DNA from: Chimonanthus salicifolius
Taxonomy: Eukaryota; Streptophyta; Magnoliopsida; Laurales; Calycanthaceae
Length of the DNA: 64,000 nucleotides
Assembly: GCA_013350335.1 (NCBI GenBank)
Contig: CM023539.1
Span: 11,470,302 to 11,534,301 of the forward strand
Direction: 5' to 3'
The notes under the pieces were generated by a model. It made no database searches and was not told the DNA's origin. It saw only the letters and a program-made list of their open reading frames with translations. The first letter of the stretch is position 1, and every line of letters begins with the position of its first letter. The translations under genes and the position numbers were made by a program. Below are positions 1 to 12,464 of the stretch, one piece after another.

Positions 1-2413
1 GCAGTAAATCTTATATTGATTAATTGCAAATATTAATTGGCACTTAATTTCAGCCCATTTTAAATTTAGGGTCCATTAGTTTCATCCATTGTAGTCTTTT
101 CATAACCCCATTAGGCATTTTAAGGTCACCCTATCCCTTGTCCTGCATCACTTAGTATTTATAATTTTTTGCCACAAACAATGGGGTTTTTTACATTTAT
201 CAAAAACTGTTTTCAATGGTCAACAATTAAAACTGACTACAACGATTTCAAAAATAAAAAGGAAATTTATATATAAAGAGAAGGGAAATAAATATCAAAG
301 AAGCCCCTGAGTTTAGTGATATTATAAAGAAGATAGCCTCCAGTTTTTTTTTCTCCAAACAGTAAGATGTCCCTGTACTTTCAGCAAATATCAAAACAGC
401 CCCTTGACTGATAATCAATGCACAACCTTAACTTAGTATATAAAAAAGGACTATTTTATTTATTTTTTAATAAAAAATGATTACATGTTTTACACCAAAA
501 TAGCAGGTATCGTTACTAGTGCATGGGTTAGCTTTAACATTTTTGTATGGTATTCCTCTTATCTTTGTCTGGGCCTCAAATGAAAGATTATAAAGGAAAC
601 ATCTACTTGGGCGAATTACATAGGGGTGCTTTGTACACGCTGCAATTTATTTAAATAGAGATGAGAAGGATCATCTTACCATCTAGCTCCTCAATAAATT
701 GGACACCTGCACCCCTTTTAAGTTCTAAACTGAAAACGAAACTGCAACTCACTTTTTCTAAACCATAAAACTTCATGTACATGCAAAACTGTCATCCTAA
801 GAAAGAATGCCACTTATGAGTATGATGATAACTGAAGAATAGAGCCAGTTAAAACCTAGTTATTCATTTTGTCTTCTGTAGTTTTGCAAGATTTGTAAAT
901 AACAGGTGAAGAGCTGCTGTATCCCATCCTGAGTATATCGAATCTTATATAGGATATCAAATTATCAAGTATATATGAAACAAAACTCATGTCAAACCAG
1001 ATGGTCCATTATTTTCTGGATTCTTATCAACAATAACATTTCAGATATAAAGAATCAAACTGAAAGCATCCCTAATTCGATTCTCCTAAATCTAGCTACT
1101 TCAAGTGATGGACGCTTATCATTCTCAATCTCAGGATATGAATAATACACTGAGACCTTGGTTTGGACCTCATACTATGAGAAATACATTTCAATAGTAC
1201 AGAGGTAGTCTTAGAGGCACACAATAAAAAAGAATATAGTTGATGCCTCAAAATATTTACCTAACCTACACAAGGCCCACGGGTGGTTTCGTGCATCCTT
1301 GGGTATAGTTTCACCTCCACCTGGGGTGGGAATACCCATGTTATTTTAACAAAAAAGAAAAAAAAAACTAACATGGAAAATCATAGCCATTCAATATATG
1401 GCCCTTTAACCATTTATGTCAATCTGGCTTAAATCTTTGAATTGAAAAGGTTGGAAACTTTAAACCTGTTGGTGGCTTGAAATTCTTGCGTAGAATTGGG
1501 TTATTGTCAGACTTCAAAAGTTCCAAAAAGAATTCAACAGTGTGAATTATAAAAGTCCCACAGAATTCCGATTCCAAGAGATTTAAAAAATCCCATATGG
1601 AGGGGTTGCTTTGGAATTCTAAAGCATGAATTACTAACTGGAAGGGTAATTGGCATTTTCTCGATTTTATAAGATTCTGCAAAGACCGAAAAAGAGTTGA
1701 GGTTTGCTGAAACCAGAACTCTAGGCAGGGAGTTATGAAATCCCACAGAATTCTAATCCCAAGTGATTTTAAAAGTCCTTATCTAAGGGGGTTATTTTGG
1801 AATTCCAAGCCTGAATCACTTTGATTGTGGAATTATCATATTCTAGTTGATAATTCCAAGTCTCATCATTCATCATAATCGAAGCTTTTGTCCCATCTAT
1901 TTAGAGTCAACTTTTTCTGTTCTTCTTCTCCACTCAACCAACCGTCATGTTCTCCATCACCCCGCATTCTATCTAATAATTCCAACTGTATAAAGCATTA
2001 AAATGCTTCTTTTTTTTTGAATTTACGTGTGGGAAACCGCGGGATAAAATGCTTTTGACATTAGCTTAATTTGCTAATCCAGGATTTTCTACCAAACAGA
2101 CTCTTCATTATGGAATTTACAGTTTCCAACTAATAATTTCAACCTTAGCTATTGTATATAGTCTCCAATTTCCAGAAGTAACAGAATTTGCTGATTCCAA
2201 AGTTTGGAAATTTCTACCAAATGTTTAGGATTGGTCCATCACGGAATATTTCAGAATATGATATATACACAGTGTGGTGCTTCACTATAATGATTGAACG
2301 ACCAAGTAAAATTATAAATAAAAAGTGAAGTTTGCATACAAAACATGCACTGCTAAATAAAATTCATGAAAAAAAAAAAAAGAGAATTGGGGCAAATTAG
2401 TTGCCGTACTAAC
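1..2413. other. Sulfiredoxin intron 2 / downstream DNA with repeat fragments
   Basis: No coding exon was recognised here. A degenerate direct repeat is visible at about 1553-1640 and 1735-1822: both copies contain TCCCACAGAATTC, then CCAAG-GATTT and GGAATTC-AAGC, about 182 bp apart. At 1265-1375 an A-rich tail follows a short GC-richer block, which looks like the 3' end of a retroposon. At 2009-2045 a T-run followed by GAATTTACGTGTGGGAAACC is the reverse complement of the SINE tails seen near 50640 and 51950. Confidence 0.45.
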
Positions 2414-2568
2414 CGGTTCTTGAAGCCCAATTTCTCGAATACTCTCCATGAGTTCCGTCACCTTATTGGAATCATTCGCTCTGGTACGCATAAGTGGTCT
2501 CCGTATCTTATCAAGTGGAATTTCAAGAATTACAGGCCCCCCAGATTTGGGTTTGTTGAAAGGAACCC
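2414..2568 (-). CDS. SRX: Sulfiredoxin, exon 2 (N-terminal half of the ParB-like domain)
   Basis: This exon encodes the hallmark sulfiredoxin stretch EIPLDKIRRPLMRTR followed by NKVTELMESIREIGLQEP, the first part of the ParB/sulfiredoxin nucleotide-binding fold. It begins after a pyrimidine-rich TTTCAG acceptor (2569-2571 on the complement) and ends at a GT donor (2413-2412) after a Pro codon, phase 0. Exon 1 lies 369 bp upstream across intron 1. The next exon should carry the catalytic cysteine in a GCHR motif and the C-terminal helix. I searched the minus strand of 1-2413 by eye and did not find it, so it is either beyond the left edge or missing. The visible part shows no stop or frameshift. 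Confidence 0.88.
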
Positions 2569-2937
2569 CTGAAACAAACAAGCAACACATGTAACAAAAA
2601 AAAAAATTGACAAATATCCCAGAAATAATAACATCATGTAAACACAGACAGAGATATTTCGGGTTGTTTCGAAAAGAGGTGGGTTTGAACTGTCTTCTGT
2701 GAATAAGAAGTCGAGGGTTTTATACTCTGCTCCATTTGGAAGCATTGAAAGGCAAGCATTCTAATCAAAATTAGACATTTTAACTAACATTTGAACATTT
2801 TAAAATAGTCGTTTTGAGAAGCACTTTCCTTTTCCTTTCTCACTACTAAAAAAGAAAAGAAAAAGTAGGCGATCACCATCAGGAGCAGAAATGAAACTCA
2901 AATATCAAAATAGAGAGAATGAGAGAGAGAAATGGAC

Positions 2938-3013
2938 CGTTGGAAGAATCCATCGTAGCGCGAAGCGAGAAGTCTCTTGAGGAGTACGCAAAGCGGAGAC
3001 ACAGATTCGCCAT
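2938..3013 (-). CDS. SRX: Sulfiredoxin, exon 1 (N-terminal transit-peptide region)
   Basis: Sulfiredoxin uses ATP to reduce over-oxidised (sulfinic) cysteine of 2-Cys peroxiredoxins, in plants in chloroplasts and mitochondria. Reading down from 3013, the frame opens MANLCLRFAYSS and runs 25 codons plus one base to a GT donor (2937-2936). The start matches my recollection of the Arabidopsis protein, which also begins MANL and is rich in Ser, Arg and Phe, as organelle-targeting peptides are. The single leftover base joins the two leading bases of exon 2 to make a Gly codon, so phase and splice signals agree. A foldback transposon (3202-4726) lies about 190 bp upstream, leaving a very short promoter. 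No convincing TATA box was seen in 3014-3201. Seen: ORF, donor, phase. Known: family. Inferred: targeting. Confidence 0.8.
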
Positions 3014-3201
3014 TCCACCGATCCTCTCTCTCGGACGCACAAAGTTCGACCAGAACTTATCAAATAAGTAATTACAAAGACGCCGACTTCTATCATAAGG
3101 AGCAAAGATATTACTTTAACTCGGATGGGGGCACATGGTTCTCATGTGGTTTATGTTTACACGCTACCAGCTTGTATAAAATCAAGTCAATAAAAAATTA
3201 A

Positions 3202-4726
3202 GAGATCACTTATGTACATCGGAAAAATCTGCCTCTACACACTCGAATTTGAATTTTCAGTTAAAATTACGATTCTGCCCCTGTATTTCCATTCATTCGA
3301 ATGAATGCCCAGTTCATTTTGGCATTCATTCGAATGAATGCCCAGTTCATTTTGGATTCATTCAAATGAATAGGATGAACAGTAACACGGAATACTGTTC
3401 AGCCCCATTCATTCGAATGAATAGATGATTCATTCGAATGAATAGTAATAAAATGACCACCATTCCTTCCATTCATTCGAATGAACCCATCATTCATTCG
3501 AATGAATACGAATTCGTTCATTTCATTCGTTCCGTTCATTTCATTCGAATGAATGGATTCGTTCATTTCATTCGCCCAGTTCATTTCATTCGAATCGTTC
3601 AAAACGATTCGAATGAAATGTGCAGTTCAGTCATTCATTTAAATAATAAATATTTTTTTTTTTTTAAACTTATTTTTTGAATACTGTGTATTTCCAAAAT
3701 TTCTCAAATTGAATATCTGAACTAATTTCGATAACCTGATAAAAATACTTTAAGACTTTATGGTCTTTTGACACTCCTAAATATTTAAAACACAGTATTT
3801 TACAAATAAGGGTATCCCTAGGGTGTGCCAAAAATATATTTAGGAGTGTTAAAAGACCTTAAAGTTTTAAAGTATTTTTATCAGATTATTGTAATTAGTC
3901 CGGATATTCAATTTGAAAAATTTTGGAAATACACAATATTTAAAAAACAACTTTAAAGTTTTAAAGGAGATTTTATTATTTAATACACTATGCACATTAT
4001 TTTTTAGGCAGTGTGTACTTCCAAAGTTTTTCCAATTGAATATCCAGACTAATTACAATAATCTGATAAAAATACTTTAAGACTTCAAGGTCTTTTGACA
4101 CTCCTAAATATATTTTTGGCACACCTTAGGGATATCCTTATTTGTAAAATACTGTGTTTTAAATATTTAGGAGTGTCAAAAGACCTTAAAGTCTTAAAGT
4201 ATTTTTATCAGGTTATCGTAATTAGTTCAGATATTCAATTTGAAAAATTTTGGAAATACATAGTATTCAAAAAATAAGTTTAAAATTTTAAAAAAAATAT
4301 TTATTATTTAAATGAATGACTGAACTGCACATTTCATTCGAATCATTCGAATGAACGATTCGAATGATTCGAATGAAATGAACTGGGCGAATGAAATGAA
4401 CAAATCCGTTCATTCGAATGAAATGAACGGAACGAATGAAATGAACGAATCCGTATTCATTCGAATGAATGATGGGTTCATTCGAATGAATGGAAGGAAT
4501 GGTGGTCATTTTATTACTATTCATTCGGATGAATCATCTATTCATTCGAATGAATGGGGCTGAACAGTATTCCATGTTACTGTTCAGCCCATTGATTCGA
4601 ATGAATCCAAAATGAACTGGGCATTCATTCGAATGAATGGAAACGCGGGGGCAGAATCGTAATTTCACCCGAAATCTAGATTCGGGTGTGTAGAAGCAGA
4701 TTTTCCGGGTGTGTGTAAGTGCTCCC
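3202..4726. mobile_element. Foldback (giant hairpin) DNA transposon, MULE-like target duplication
   Basis: Nearly the whole 1.5 kb is one inverted repeat. The left end (CACTTATGTACATCGG then AAATCTGCCTCTACACAC) is mirrored at 4680-4726 (CACTTACACACACCCGG, AAATCTGCTTCTACACAC). Flanking bases AAAATTAA(G) occur at about 3194-3202 and 4727-4735, an 8-9 bp target-site duplication typical of Mutator-like elements. Each arm carries at least eight copies of TTCATTCGAATGAA or close variants (3285-3600 and 4320-4645). The centre holds two further hairpins (about 3679-3952 and 4011-4282) that are reverse complements of each other. The Met/Asn-rich open frames in the arms are by-products of the repeats, not genes. 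Confidence 0.8.
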
Positions 4727-4735
4727 AAAATTAAG

Positions 4736-4947
4736 ACAACATTAAAAGAGTTTTCAATAAAATTTTAAAGTATGAAATAAAAGAAATATGTAGGATATTA
4801 ACAAACTTAGAAAATTTTTATAATAATAATTAGAATTTTTTTCTGAAAATACCTAGGAAATTTGTGAATTTTGTTCAAAGTACCTTGACAATTTTTTAAA
4901 GTGCCGCTGTTTTGTATGTCCATATCAAATTTTGTAAAGAAAAAATA
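4736..4947. other. AT-rich spacer between two transposons
   Basis: Short spacer between the foldback element and the TIR element. Nothing recognisable. Confidence 0.5.
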
Positions 4948-4952
4948 CTTTG

Positions 4953-6054
4953 GCTGCATTTGGATGAGGTAGGAGGGGGTGACCTTCGGGTAGAGGGTAA
5001 AAATTTGAAAAATTATCCCTCTCATCTCATTTTTAATATCTTTTTAGAAGTTGGGGTATTCATAATACCCTACCCCTCTTTACCTTTTGCCTTCATCTCT
5101 TTATCAATTAAATATTATATAATTAAAAAATTAATATATTTCAAGTAATTAACAATTTATTTAAAAATGTGTCAATATTTTCAACATTATGCATTTGGTT
5201 GGATGAGGGGAAAATTTTACGGGAGTTATTCGGGATTATCCTTGAGTAGGGGTAATTGTAAGGAGGGGTAATCTGACATATTAACAATTTTATAAGAATT
5301 ATATTTTTTATTAAATATATATAATATAAAAATAGAAATAAAATTGTATGAAACATAATTGTCAAAATGTCTTGTTTTTAAAGGGTGATTCTGTTGAAAT
5401 TTCGATAGGGTCTCGAAATTATGAAAGATTTTGAAACTCATAGTAATCTCTTTCGGGATAATTAACAATTTATTCTTTTAGAAGTTTATTTTAAAAATTT
5501 GTCAATATTTTCAACATGATGCATTTGGATGAGGGATAAATTTTACAGGGGTTACCCTTGAGTAGGGATAACTGTAAACAGTGGTAACCTCACTTATTAA
5601 CTAGTTTATGAGAATTATATTTTTTATTAAACCCATATAACATAAAAAATAAAAATAAAATTTATGAAATATGTTTGTCAAAATATTCTATTTTTAAGAG
5701 GTGATTCTGTCGAAATTTCAGTAGGGTCTTGAAACTCCGAAAGAGTTTGATGTTCATTTTAAATTATAATAAAAAAAATATATATAAAAAAAATGGATAA
5801 TATTATTATAAGTTATATTCTTGGGATTTACTTCATGAATATTATTTAATAATTATATTTTATAAAAATTTTCAAGGAATTATTAATATATTAGGTTACC
5901 CTTACTTCTAGTTACCAAACAAGATTTTTTACTCTTAGGGTAAGTTTTTACTTTACCACTGCAATTACCAAACAAGAGAAGGGTAATCACAGTTCAAGGG
6001 TGGCCCTCACTCAAGGGTGACCCCTCTAAAATTCACCCCTCATCCAAACGCAGC
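4953..6054. mobile_element. TIR DNA element with ends GCTGCRTTTGGATGAGG
   Basis: The left end GCTGCATTTGGATGAGG and the complement of the right end GCTGCGTTTGGATGAGG are inverted repeats. CTTTG flanks both sides (4948-4952, 6055-6059), a possible 5-bp target duplication. Inside is a direct duplication of about 315 bp (about 5149-5440 and 5464-5745), each copy again containing GCATTTGG-GGATGAGGG, so the terminal sequence has been copied inward. No transposase was seen. The family is non-autonomous and of uncertain superfamily. A relative is at 35531-36742. Confidence 0.55.
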
Positions 6055-6179
6055 CTTTGTTAAGGGGGGTTACCCCCTTTACCCTTGTTTGGTAATGGAG
6101 GGTGAGGGTAAAAATTCAAATTTTTACCCCTCCCCCTCTTTTTTTTTGAAAATCCCTTGGAGCATAGAGGTTTCCATGA

Positions 6180-6790
6180 AACCCTTGCCACTCTTTACGT
6201 CTCTTTACCCCTTTTTGCACCTACGGAGCAAAAATGTTTTAAAATATTTTTTAATTGATTAATGTTATTTAATAATTATGTTTCATAAAATTTTATTTTT
6301 ACTTTTTATATTATATGAATTTAATAAAAATTATTAATTCTAATAAAATTATTAATATATTATCCCTCTTTACCCCTGTGGAGCAAAAATATTTTAAAAA
6401 TATTTTTAATTAATAATATTATTTAATAATTTTTTTTATTTTTTTTATATTATATAAATTTAATAAAAATATTTATTGTAATAAGTTGTTAATATATTAT
6501 CCCTCTTTACCCCCCTCTTTGGACATATGGAGCAAAAATATTTTAAAATATTTTTTAATTGATGAATATTATTTAATAATTGTTTTATTATTTTTTATAT
6601 TAATAAAATTGTTTATATATTACCTCTCTTTACCCCCTTTTGTGCACCTATGGAGCAAAAATATTTAAAATATTTTTTAATTGATGAATATTATTTAATA
6701 ATTATGATTTATAAAATTTTATTTTATTTTTTTATTATATTGAATTTAATAAAAAATATTAATTTAATAAAATTGTTAATATATAAGGTT
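6180..6790. repeat. Tandem repeat, about 130-145 bp period, roughly four units
   Basis: Units near 6190, 6365, 6500 and 6630 each contain CCTCTTTACCCC, then GGAGCAAAAATATTT, then AATATTATTTAATAAT. The array is AT-rich and lies between 6055 and a further right-end-like sequence (CCTCATCCAAACGCAAGC, 6964-6980). It is therefore probably the inside of a second, rearranged copy of the neighbouring TIR element. Confidence 0.6.
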
Positions 6791-6984
6791 ACCCCTGCTT
6801 ACAGTTAGTTACCAAATAAGATTTTTTACCCTTAGGGTAAGTTCTTAATTTACCACTGCAATTACTAAACAAGATAGGGGTAACTCCTGTGTAAGGATGA
6901 CCCCTACTCAACCCCTACTCAAGGGTGACCCCTACTCAGGGGTAACCCCTGTAATATTTACCCCTCATCCAAACGCAAGCTCTA

Positions 6985-7929
6985 TCGCTCTCTTAAGTTA
7001 TCCCTTAGTAAAAAAAAAAAAGAGTAACGGGAGAATACTGCGCTAGAGAGGGAATATTGCATTAGTGTAATGGTTTTAGGGTTTTCCTCATTCATCCCTA
7101 GGTTTAAATATTGGGTTGGCCGATAATTTTCTCTCTCCAACCAATATTTGCAACAATAAAATTATTGGAAAAAATTCAGGAAAATTTATGGTAAATTTAG
7201 AAAATTGGGAGCTTCTTGAATATGTAATTTTTTTCATTAAATATCAGTCCTTTACATATTCGAAGTATTTAGTTTTAAGTTTCGAAAATGATTTTTTATA
7301 AAATTAACAATAAAATGAAGAAAAATGATAAAAAAATAAAAAATTATGAAAAATTATGTAGGAAAATTTTGATAAATTTAGTGATTAGTATTATGATTTT
7401 TTTTTTAATTTTATTCCTAATTTTATAAGCCACATAAATTTAAATGAGGTAATTAACAAACTAATTTAAATGAAAAGTGTTCAAAATACCTCAACTATAT
7501 CAAAATATATAAAAAATATATCAAATACATAAAAAATATACCAAGTACAACAAGGTATAAGCAAATTTTCTAAAAAAAATATAACATCACTATGGATCAA
7601 GCACTTCGTACGGATCACCGGGCACGTGAAAATAAAACCTGGCATATTTGTCCTTCGTAAGTCGCTCATCGGTTGACATGTTCTCGAATGTTGTTGACGA
7701 TGGATACTGATACTGTCAATTATCAGAGGAGGGTAACGACTGGTGATAAAAAATAAACATATACTGCATATTACTTGACAACGAGTCTGTGTCTACGTGT
7801 CCATATCCAGATTGATCTCAATATCCTGCGGGCATATATCCAAATGAAACATACCTTGCACTCTACCCGGGCATGTTTCGTCCGCCATGAGGAGGAGTAT
7901 GTTGTCTATCCTCCTCTCGGTGATGGACT
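6985..7929. other. AT-rich intergenic DNA
   Basis: No gene was supported. A stretch at about 7058-7110 has spacing like the A and B boxes of a tRNA-derived promoter (TGTAATGG, then AGGTTTAAAT), but no A-rich tail follows, so it is not called a SINE. The part above about 7480 may be the decayed tail of the adjacent hAT transposase. Confidence 0.35.
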
Positions 7930-10812
7930 TGACTCATGTCAGGGTAATATACTCCGGTGGAATTTCTAACTTAGCATCCACAACAACATTTTGGCGACCA
8001 ATATTGTACCCATCATCTAACCCGTTACCATCATCCGTAGATGAATCAGATCTGACCGACTCATAATCACGCCTACTAGGTGGTTGGCATCCCTCTGTTT
8101 GTCCTCCTCCTCTGTAAGGAGCTGCCTTCTGTTGTCCAAGTAGGTAGCTCACTAATAGAATGACGACATGGTGCTATCCTTGTACTTGTTTCCCATTGCA
8201 TACCCACATTTGGGGGGCAGGACCACTGACTGAATGGTGGCGACCGTCATTTTCCTCATCATCCTCCAGTTCTCCCAACTGTATAGTCTAAAAATGATAC
8301 ATCGAGATCGTGGAGTACCGGTTCTTCTTTCTCTTCGATCCATTCACTCAATGGATTTTTATAAGTGAATAAATATTCAAGGTCGATAGGGACGAAAAAA
8401 TCTTCTTCGTCAGTTCGTGCCAGCTCTAGGTACCTCATTAAATTCTTTGCTCATAGTTGCTGATTGTAGTGAAGGTACACCAAATCATTCAGTCTTTCAG
8501 ATGACAACCTGTTTCGAGGCTTACTGTAAACATAGTTAAATGTTGACCAAGTACACACGTAGTTGGTTGCACTGGTTGTCTGACTCATCAACTTAATAGC
8601 ATGCTTCTTTAACACAGATGTGTTGTTTCCAAAATATGTCCACTACTAGGTCGCGCTTATCGTCGTCGTCTCTTTCAGCCTAACATCAGCGGCTTCATCA
8701 GCAAATGACTCCAAAAGCATCTCGTATAAACACAATAGTGAATGTATGGGTGTAACTACAAAAACGATAAACGCAATTAGTAAGTCCATATAATGAATAT
8801 AATTTACATGATCGAGAATGACATATCATAATAAGCCAAAGTAATACATCTCTAAAACATTCCGTCCGTTCACCAGAATGCATGACACCCATAATCTCCA
8901 TCGTTCGTCTTATAGCATTACGAATTGTGTCCAAGTCTAGCCCTTGATCCAGTTCATTAATTTTTTTCAAAAATGGATTCAAACAATACGCTACCAAGTG
9001 GAATATAATGCGATTAGCAAAAACATAAGAAGTGCACAATAATGAGATATAAACTCAAATAGCAAATGAAAAACTAACTTGCCATGAACTATGGGTTCAA
9101 AATGAAGAATTGTTCAATACGTCTATTGATGATTTCCACGTAGGGCTCCGTATCAAGAACTTTCCCAATTTTGGCTTTGGCTTTTAAGATGCATTCATAG
9201 ACATAAGGCAGCGTCGACTTCTCGTCTCCGTCCACAAATCAGAGTGTTGTTATTATAAGAACAGAGATGTTGATGGCAGTTGCGACACTATCCCAAAACG
9301 ATTTAGATAAAAATAGGTGCGTAATGTTGTCGTAATATCTTCTGTGCTCCTCATTTCTCATGTTGAATGCATTTTTGAAGGACTTGTTATGCACCATCTT
9401 TTTCAATTCTTCCTTACTTCTTAAGAAGCTCTGCATAGTAAGGAATATTTTGGCGAAACGGGTTACTGCAATTCACGATGCTTAGTGTACTTCCTCATAA
9501 TCTCTAGGACTTTAATGTGGTGTCGCCCCCACACCACTCAATTATGTTCCCGAATTTCGTAACACCAAAAAGTCTTTGAGGATCAAGTCTATGCAGTGGG
9601 CCGTATATGGGTCCATAAGATCCATTGGGATGTGTTTTCGACTTTCTTCCCTCCCGACTTATAGCCCGGTCCATTGTCCGTTACAATTTGGACAACATTC
9701 TCGGGTCCAATTTCTTCACAGACAGACAACATTAAACTACAAATAAAATTTCCATCATTAGTTCGTATCCCAGTGTCAAACGATTTATGATACACTGTGC
9801 CACATTGATTATAAATGAGGAAATTAACGATACTACGGTTATCGTCACTCTTCCATCCATTTGTTATAATGGTTATTCCCGTATCCTTCAAAGAAGACTT
9901 AAAATTATCTACCCACTCCCGGATCCGCTGTATTTCGTGCGGGATAATTGTTGTAGAAATATCATACGGCGATGGGAAGTTGATAGAGGGTCCAACAACT
10001 GCGGCTGCAAAGCACACGACCTTAAGATATGGATTCTCAATGTCTCTCGGTGGCCGGTGGACATTAGTAAAATACTTTGTTGCTGTCATCCCAATGGAAT
10101 GCTTCACCGACTTTCTACCGGCTTGATCTATTTTTCCTTGTTGCAAAGAAATCCGTCTATCCCATATTGAATCACTAGCACCAACTGTTTCCAAATTCAC
10201 ACCGTGATGTTCATCTGCACCCCGCTGTCCTCCTTTGAATGCATTTTTAATCAAACTCCATTTGCGCTAGCTTCCAGATTTTCTACTTGATGACCCAGTT
10301 GCAGTCCTTGTATAGAGAAGAATAATTCATTTATTGACATTTTAATTAATTTTGAAATAAATTGCTATTTTTAGAGTTAACAAGAAATTAACCTGCACTA
10401 GCATGCTGGCCCATCTCATGTTCGTGGTGACTTATTCTCATTGCACGACGCTTATCCCTGGCCTCCTCCGTCTGGCCTGGTTCCCTTTCTGAGGAAGATG
10501 ATGGGACATTTTGCACGTACTGGACCTCTATTCCTTTTTTAAGCAATCCCCCGTGATGTGACCCATAGCATGTTCTTCTGCTTCAATCCTTTTTTTTTTT
10601 TTTTTCTGTGCATTGGCCTTTAGTAATTTCCGACAAATAAGTTGCGCTTATGTTACTGTGCTTTTACAACATTACCCGTCTTCCCAGCTATATATTCTTT
10701 CAAATGGGTAATTCTACCTGAATTCATTTTCCCATAGAATTTGCACTTCACTCGGTTATTACTATGCCGTTCACCAAACTGTCATGCCGAATCATCTTTG
10801 TTTGGTGCCATT
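7930..10812 (-). pseudogene. hAT-family transposase pseudogene (BED finger, DUF659, hAT dimerisation)
   Basis: hAT transposases cut and paste DNA using a DDE/RNase-H-like core. Going down the minus strand: a BED-type zinc finger at about 10812-10640 (VKCKFYGKMNSG), broken by an in-frame stop where the conserved Trp should be (TGA for TGG); a Ser-rich linker with further stops; a DUF659 block at 10254-9640 (GWKSDDNRSIVNFL, then VVQIVTDNGPGY); a downstream block at about 9240-9110 (VDGDEKSTLPYVYE); and the C-terminal dimerisation region at about 8700-8340 (NRLSSERLNDLVYLHYNQQL). The usual first aspartate before GW is Asn, while the VTDN aspartate remains. Multiple stops and frame changes make it non-functional. 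Terminal repeats and an 8-bp duplication were not found. Confidence 0.85.
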
Positions 10813-12464
10813 ACTGATTAAGAAGTGCATGAAATGATATATATTAGTATTGATTATTGTGAATTTGTGATCTCTCCTATTTTAGAGAACCTAGACTATA
10901 AATTGAGAGAGCTGGTTTAAAAAAATCAGATTTTTTTGCTAGAGTTACATACTTTTTGGCCATTTTCTATGCCGACTCGCCCTTTTCTAACGCTTAAAAT
11001 CAGAGTATATTTTTTTTTAAATGAAAATTAGAAAAAAGACGGAGTGCACCACGACACGAGTCGAGTCCGAGTCCAAAGACCCAACCCTCAACTGGCCCAA
11101 CCTAGCACATGCATGGAGCAACCACAAACATTTGTGCATGTGCTAGCACAACCTGCGGAAAATGATTTGTGAAAATAACAATTGCGGAAATATTTATAAC
11201 ATTCAAATATGATACCAAATTCACCTCATTTGCAAATATAGGAAATTACTCAAACCATAAGCCAAATTACCATAACCAAGTCCAAAAATAGCTGTAAAAC
11301 CTCGACCCAGAAGTGGGCCCGGAATGTCACTGATTTTTTTTTTTAAAACTAATATCAAGATTCTAACTGGGCCGGATCAAAGGTTAGGCCCAGAAACAAA
11401 AGCCACATAGGAGCCCAACAAGTGGACTCAAACATATACCATAAGCCTACCCAAAACACAATCACAAACACATAATTCCATAAATGCGATGTTATTAAAA
11501 TATAATTAGAGTAGCTACGACACACATAGCGGTTTAATACATCACATTAACACAAACTAAGTACCACACACGGTACTTTACAAAAACATATGGTTCAAAG
11601 AATCAAAAGACAAAGATAATTGAATTCCCCTCAGTGGGAATCCCAAGGCAACGCAACAGCTTATCCATCCTAAGCTTCGTACGGAGGGTTCTTCTCTTCG
11701 GACACATCTCCTGAAATGTGAGTGGTGTGAACTAACTAGCCCAGTGAAGAAAATATAACAATACAGTCTAATGAAACATCAGGTTAGCTAAATAATCAAC
11801 ATTTGCAATATGATATCTCATTCTTGTCAATAAAAATCTCAACATCATTCCATCACTGCTGTCATCCATCGTAGCACCTACATACTACGCTGAGATCATT
11901 GTATTAAGTCCCGACACGCTTAAAATACATCCTTACAAGTACATCTCCGACCCTCACATGGCCGGTACTGACTCTCTCCAAATCAGCAACTGTCGACACC
12001 CCTGGTCCAGTAGACGTAAACCAACACACAAATGGTTGATAATGGTTCAATAGTCAAGGGTACGTGGAAGTAGTATTACATAACTCATAATCAACATCAT
12101 CATATATAATCATCATATGCACTCCTTACAATAGTGCATCATGTCTAGGCACATGGGTGAGTTCATTAAACTTGAAACCACTCATTGCTCAAGATCCATC
12201 TTATAAACCTGATTATACCTACTGCAAAGTTAAGTCCTCTCACTGAAATTGTATGGTCCCGAAGTATTTGTCAACATGCAAATAAATGTGCAATCAATAA
12301 TTGGTCAACATACATATTATACAAAGACTACGTACTTGTAGTATTTCAAAACCATACTGTTTTTCTAAGAATCTCCAGGGTAAATGGAACTGAGTCTCGT
12401 ACTTGGTTTCTAACCATTTTAAGTTACAATAATCCACAATATAATAATAATAAATAGGTGCTCT

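Noticed and set aside
3399..4563. Met/Asn/Ser-rich open frames on both strands
   Set aside because: They are translations of the TTCATTCGAATGAA palindromes; the same peptides appear from both arms and both strands.
9787..10170. Plus-strand frames of 127 and 103 codons
   Set aside because: Antisense shadows of the DUF659 part of the hAT transposase.
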